This document shows positions 60,481 to 64,000 of a stretch of 64,000 bases of DNA, in pieces. The position numbers and the translations under genes were made by a program. The notes beneath the pieces were generated by a model. That model was not told the origin of the DNA. It saw only the letters and a list, made by a program, of their open reading frames with translations, and ran no database searches. How positions within the stretch are numbered: position 1 is the first letter of the stretch; the number at the start of each line of letters is the position of its first letter. Origin of the DNA: Comamonas phosphati (lineage in GTDB: Bacteria > Pseudomonadota > Gammaproteobacteria > Burkholderiales > Burkholderiaceae_C); the NCBI RefSeq assembly GCF_014637085.1, contig NZ_BMEU01000010.1, positions 93,101 through 157,100 on the forward strand, written 5' to 3'.

Positions 60481-61410
60481 TCAGGCGCGGTCGGCAACGC
60501 GCTCGCCCAGCAGGCCCGAGGGGCGCAGCGTGAGGATGATGATGAGCACGATGAAGGCAAAGATGTCGGTGTACTGGCTGCCCAGCACGCCGCCCGTCAG
60601 GTCGCCGATGTAGCCCGAACCTATGGATTCGATCAGCCCCAGCAGCAGGCCGCCGACCACGGCGCCCGCGAGGTTGCCGATGCCGCCGAACACGGCCGCC
60701 GTGAAGGCCTTGAGACCCGGCAGAAAGCCCATGGTGTGGTGGGCCGTACCGTAGTTGGAGGCATACATGATGCCGGCAATGGCCGCCAGCACCGCGCCGA
60801 TGATGAAGGTGGCCGAAATCACCATGTCGGGCTTGACGCCCATGAGCGCCGCCACGCGCGGATTCTCGGCCGTGGCGCGCATGGCGCGGCCCAGCTTGGT
60901 GTAGCTGACCAGGTACATCAGCGTGACCAGGGCCATCGCCGTCACCCCCAGCACCAGGATCTGCGTGGGCGTGATCACGGCCGCGCCGATTTCATAGGGC
61001 GTGGAGGGCAGCAGCGTCGGATAGGCCTTGTAATTGGGCTTCCAGATGATCATGGCCAGCGTCTGCAGCAGGATGGACACGCCGATGGCGGTGATCAGCG
61101 GCGCCAGGCGCGGGCTGTTGCGCAGCGGACGGTAGGCGATCTTCTCGATGGCGAAATTCAGCGTCGCGGCCACCACGCAGGCGATGATGGTGGCAATCAA
61201 GAGCATGAGCCAGCCGGGCAGATAGGGCATGGCCTCCTGCATCAGGCCTATGCAGCTCCAGCTGGTCAAGGCACCGACCATCAGCACTTCGCCGTGGGCG
61301 AAATTGATCAGTTGAATAATGCCGTACACCATGGTGTAGCCCAGGGCTATCAAGGCATACATGCTGCCCAGGACCAAACCGTTGATGATCTGCTGCAGCA
61401 GGATATCCAT
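60481..61410 (-). CDS. livH: Branched-chain amino-acid ABC transporter permease LivH
   Basis: 309-residue permease starting MDILLQQIINGLVLGSMYAL with YTMVYGIIQLINFAHGEVLM and FTAAVFGGIGNLAGAVVGG, all characteristic. First gene of livHMGF. The periplasmic binding protein (livK/J) that feeds the system is not next to it. Confidence 0.94.
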   Translation of the reverse strand: MDILLQQIINGLVLGSMYALIALGYTMVYGIIQLINFAHGEVLMVGALTSWSCIGLMQEAMPYLPGWLMLLIATIIACVVAATLNFAIEKIAYRPLRNSPRLAPLITAIGVSILLQTLAMIIWKPNYKAYPTLLPSTPYEIGAAVITPTQILVLGVTAMALVTLMYLVSYTKLGRAMRATAENPRVAALMGVKPDMVISATFIIGAVLAAIAGIMYASNYGTAHHTMGFLPGLKAFTAAVFGGIGNLAGAVVGGLLLGLIESIGSGYIGDLTGGVLGSQYTDIFAFIVLIIILTLRPSGLLGERVADRA

Positions 61411-61811
61411 ACGCGCGCACTCCTTCTCCCGTCCAAGATGGAGACACTGCAAGCCTCTCATCCCGAACGACGGAGCCAGCGATGCCATGTCCGCATCCTG
61501 CCTTGCCACGACTTTGTGGGCCGCACGCAGCAGGAAGCTGGCGCGATTCTAGGCAGTGCCCGCCCCGGTGCAGGGGCGGGGTTTCCCGTGGCTTTACAAG
61601 AAGAGACAAGGCTTTTATGCAGCAATGCAACCTGAAAAACAGGAGCATTCAACACTTTTAAATCAATGGCTTAACCCTATCTTCAACGTTCAAATGCATC
61701 AAAATAATGCACCTGGCGCTAGCATTTCAGTAGATCAACGGCCACAGGCGTCAAGCCCATGACAGCTCCGGACATGCAGCCTGCCGACAACACCCGCCCC
61801 GATCACCCCCT
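61411..61811. other. Gene-free region between livH and the glycosylase gene
   Basis: 401 bases. Holds a GC hairpin CCCGCCCC-GGTGCAG-GGGCGGG (61560-61582 approx.) in the livH leader, a small hairpin CCTG-AAAAA-CAGG near 61629-61641, and an AT-rich stretch around 61640-61710 where the liv promoter probably lies (several TTGA and TAAA-type boxes on the minus strand, none decisive). The plus-strand gene would start from the same region. No ORF worth calling. Confidence 0.45.
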
Positions 61812-62435
61812 ATGAGCCAGCACCTGCCCAACCCGACCGAAGCACCCGAGCTCGACGCCCTGCTGGGGCGCGTGCGTGCCTGCACGCTGTGCCAGGGCTT
61901 GCCGCTGGGGCCCCGGCCCTTGCTGCAGGCCGGCAGCGGCGCGCGCATCCTGATTGCGGGCCAGGCGCCGGGGCGGCGCGCCCATCTGAGCGGCATCCCG
62001 TTCGACGATGTGAGCGGCGACCGCCTGCGTGCCTGGCTGGGCCTGACCCGCGCGCAGTTCTACGACGCCGGCCGCGTGGCCATCATCCCCATGGGCCTGT
62101 GCTTTCCCGGCTCCGGCAAGAGCGGCGACCTGCCGCCGCGGCCCGAATGCGCACCGGCCTGGCGCGCCCCCCTGCTCGCGGCGCTGCCGCAGATCGAGCT
62201 GACCGTGATACTGGGCCGCTATGCGCTGGCCTGGCATTGCCCGCAACTGGCGCGCGCCACGCTATCCGACGCGGTGGCCGCCTGGCTCGAAGCACCGGGG
62301 CCGGTGATTCCCCTGCCCCACCCCAGCCCGCGCAACATGGCCTGGCTCAAGCGCCATCCCTGGTTCGAGACCGAGGTGCTGCCGCTGCTGCGCGAGCGCA
62401 TACAGCTCGCCCTGGGCATGCCGGGCGCCGCATGA
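61812..62435 (+). CDS. Uracil-DNA glycosylase superfamily protein
   Basis: 207 residues. RILIAGQAPGRRAHLSGIPF and DDVSGDRLRAWLG match the UDG-fold motif region GxAPG...GxPFxDxSG (family 4/5-like), and CTLC near residue 21 resembles one iron-sulfur ligand pair of family 4, although the other cysteines are not in their normal places. The C-terminal HPSPRNMAWLKRHPWF fits the second active-site loop (HPSPxN). Function as DNA glycosylase is plausible but unproven. Converges on rarA. Confidence 0.82.
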   Translation: MSQHLPNPTEAPELDALLGRVRACTLCQGLPLGPRPLLQAGSGARILIAGQAPGRRAHLSGIPFDDVSGDRLRAWLGLTRAQFYDAGRVAIIPMGLCFPGSGKSGDLPPRPECAPAWRAPLLAALPQIELTVILGRYALAWHCPQLARATLSDAVAAWLEAPGPVIPLPHPSPRNMAWLKRHPWFETEVLPLLRERIQLALGMPGAA

Positions 62436-62436
62436 C

Positions 62437-63765
62437 TCACTCTTCTGTGGACTCGTTCCCCGCCGGCTCCCGAGCGGCCGCATTGAGCGCGCGCAGCTCC
62501 TCCAGCTTCTGGCCGATCTTGATCTCCAGTCCGCGCGGCACGGGCTGGTAGAAGCCGGGCTCCTCCATGCCGTCGGGCAGATAGCTCTCGCCCGCGGCAA
62601 AGCCGCCTTCTTCACTGTGCGCATAGCGGTAGTTCTTGCCGTAGTCGAGCTGCTTCATGAGCTGGGTCGGCGCATTGCGCAGATGCAGCGGCACGGGCCG
62701 CGTGGTGTCGCTCTTCACAAAGGCCTTGGCCTTGTTGTAGGCCATGTAGCCGGCATTGCTCTTGGGCGCCACGGCCAGGTAGATCACCGCCTGGGCCAGC
62801 GCCAGCTCGCCCTCGGGGCTGCCCAGGCGCTCGTAGGTGGCGGCCGCATCGTTGCACATCTGCATGGCGCGCGGATCGGCCAGGCCTATGTCCTCCCAGG
62901 CCATGCGCACGATGCGCCGCGCCAGATAGCGCGGATCGGCGCCGCCGTCGAGCATGCGGCAGAACCAGTAGAGCGCCGCATCGGGATCGGAGCCGCGCAC
63001 CGATTTGTGCAGCGCGCTGATGGTGTCGTAGAACTGCTCGCCGCCCTTGTCGTAGCGGCGCATGCGCTCGCCCAGCACCTGCAGCAGCCAGGCATCGGTG
63101 ATGCGCTCCACCTTCGCCTGCTCCGCCGTGATGGCCAGCGTCTCCACGGTATTCAGCAGCCGGCGTGCATCGCCGTCGGCATAGGCGATCAGCCGCTGCA
63201 GCGCTGCATCTTCGATAGCGGGTACCGCCTGTATCGCCTGGGCCTTGGCCACGATCTGCTGGAGGTCATCCTCGCTCAGCGACTGCAGCACATAGACCGC
63301 CGCACGCGACAGCAGGGCCGAGTTGACTTCGAACGAGGGGTTCTCCGTCGTCGCGCCGATGAAGGTGAACAGCCCGCTTTCCACATGCGGCAGAAAGGCA
63401 TCCTGCTGGCTTTTGTTGAAACGATGCACCTCGTCGACGAAGACGATGGTGCGCCGCTGCATCAGCCCGTCGCGCGCGATCTGGGCCTTTTCCACGGCCT
63501 CGCGGATGTCCTTGACGCCGCCCAGCACGGCGCTGATGGAGATGAACTGCGCATCGAAGGCATCGGCCATGAGCCGCGCGATCGTGGTCTTGCCCACACC
63601 GGGCGGCCCCCAGAGGATGCAGCTGTGCGGCCGCCCCGATTCGAAGGCCAGGCGCAGCGGCATGCCAGGCCCCAGCACATGCTGCTGGCCTGTCACCTCG
63701 GCCAGGCTGTGCGGGCGCAGGCGTTCGGCAAGGGGCTCATAGGAAAGCGAGGAAACATGACTCAT
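62437..63765 (-). CDS. rarA: Replication-associated recombination protein A
   Basis: AAA+ ATPase (MgsA/RarA) that acts at stalled forks. 442 residues: Walker A GPPGVGKTTIARLM, Walker B TIVFVDEVHRFNKSQQD, sensor 1 FIGATTENPSFEVN, and the C-terminal tetramerisation part with SVRGSDPDAALYW and MAWEDIGLADPRA. Its ATG overlaps the stop of an interrupted upstream gene (ATGA). Confidence 0.96.
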   Translation of the reverse strand: MSHVSSLSYEPLAERLRPHSLAEVTGQQHVLGPGMPLRLAFESGRPHSCILWGPPGVGKTTIARLMADAFDAQFISISAVLGGVKDIREAVEKAQIARDGLMQRRTIVFVDEVHRFNKSQQDAFLPHVESGLFTFIGATTENPSFEVNSALLSRAAVYVLQSLSEDDLQQIVAKAQAIQAVPAIEDAALQRLIAYADGDARRLLNTVETLAITAEQAKVERITDAWLLQVLGERMRRYDKGGEQFYDTISALHKSVRGSDPDAALYWFCRMLDGGADPRYLARRIVRMAWEDIGLADPRAMQMCNDAAATYERLGSPEGELALAQAVIYLAVAPKSNAGYMAYNKAKAFVKSDTTRPVPLHLRNAPTQLMKQLDYGKNYRYAHSEEGGFAAGESYLPDGMEEPGFYQPVPRGLEIKIGQKLEELRALNAAAREPAGNESTEE

Positions 63766-63892
63766 AGCGCATCCAGCGAGCCCGGCACGCCGCGCCCGCC
63801 TTTATTCAGAACATGGGGGTAGATCATGCCCTTATAACCCGGCAATTCCTGCACGGTGCGCAAGCGGCGTGCCTTCTTGCCCGAAACCACCT
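63762..63892 (-). pseudogene. C-terminal fragment of an unidentified gene, cut by IS3-type element
   Basis: An open frame of at least 42 residues ends in a stop that overlaps the rarA start by ATGA, which argues for a real gene. Readable parts: VVSGKKARRLRTVQELPGYK and, after GMIYPHVLNKGG, RGVPGSLDAL. I do not recognise it; the basic KKARRLR stretch might contact nucleic acid. The frame is interrupted at about 63893 by the inverted repeat of an IS3-type element, so the gene is probably inactivated. Confidence 0.5.
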
Positions 63893-64000
63893 TGAACCGC
63901 CCCGGGTTTCGTGGAGGCTGTTTGGTTTAAGTCAGGCCACCACCGTGGAGACCTGACTGGCGAGATGCCGGTAGTAGTTTGCCTCAGCTTGTGCCGGAGG
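63893..64000 (-). mobile_element. IS3-family insertion sequence, right part only
   Basis: Starts with the terminal repeat TGAACCGCCCCGGGTTTCGT (63893 on) and contains the last 22 codons of a transposase on the minus strand. The rest lies outside the window. Confidence 0.75.
63932..64000 (-). CDS. IS3-family transposase OrfB C-terminus (partial)
   Basis: The frame reads in from the right edge: AQAEANYYRHLASQ followed by VSTVVA and TGA at 63932. The AEANYYR-type end is common in IS3-family rve/integrase-domain transposases of betaproteobacteria. Only 22 residues are in the window. Confidence 0.7.
   Translation of the reverse strand, partial: PPAQAEANYYRHLASQVSTVVA

Overview
The window is high-GC chromosomal DNA from a betaproteobacterium, most likely family Comamonadaceae (Comamonas/Delftia/Acidovorax type). 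This rests on protein character and on gene order: leuD-leuB-asd-fimV-truA-trpF-trpB-trpA-accD, the run yceD-rpmF-plsX-fabHDG-acpP-fabF-rpoE-rseA-mucD-lepA-lepB-rnc-era-recO-pdxJ-acpS-nagZ, and rpsP-rimM-trmD-rplS. Almost everything is core housekeeping. I found no tRNA, rRNA, CRISPR array, phage block or defence island.

Layout. 1-10.8 kb (+): end of leuD, leuB, asd, fimV, truA, trpFBA, accD (leucine, aspartate-family and tryptophan synthesis, polar protein FimV, tRNA pseudouridylation, fatty-acid entry). 10.8-15.6 kb: YggT membrane protein (-), Lon-substrate-domain protein, lysS, a degraded ORF and a response regulator/diguanylate cyclase. 15.7-20.8 kb (-): purT, two uncharacterised small genes, a 6-phosphofructokinase and an SbmA/YddA-type ABC exporter. 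20.9-40.3 kb (-): a long colinear block for cell-wall recycling, CoA/PLP cofactor steps, RNase III/Era/RecO, signal peptidase, LepA, the envelope-stress sigma factor with its anti-sigma factor and periplasmic protease, then the fatty-acid and phospholipid initiation cluster with L32. 40.3-44.2 kb (+): maf and an RsmI-like methyltransferase, followed by the only clear mobile-DNA scar: an ISL3-family transposase fragment joined to a 5'-truncated mog gene, and directly after it a decayed IS4-type element. 44.3-51.7 kb: RhlE-type helicase, orn, M48 protease, pterin dehydratase, rsgA, a CbiB-like membrane protein and a Nudix hydrolase. 51.8-54.6 kb (-): rpsP-rimM-trmD-rplS with a strong sigma-70 promoter. 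54.7-57.7 kb: TM2 protein, Pit phosphate transporter with its DUF47/PhoU-like partner, and a 738-bp gene-free stretch. 57.7-61.4 kb (-): livHMGF branched-chain amino-acid transporter genes with no binding protein. 61.8-64.0 kb: uracil-DNA-glycosylase-like protein, rarA, a cut-off unknown gene and the edge of an IS3-family element.

The most interesting non-coding observation is a dispersed intergenic repeat (CCCCCTGAGCCGC ... GCGGGGCGGCCCTTGC, about 70-90 bp) found five times, always just behind a stop codon. In leuD and acpS the repeat itself provides the stop codon. A second 40-bp hairpin repeat occurs twice. The most interesting coding observation is the in-frame ISL3::mog chimera.
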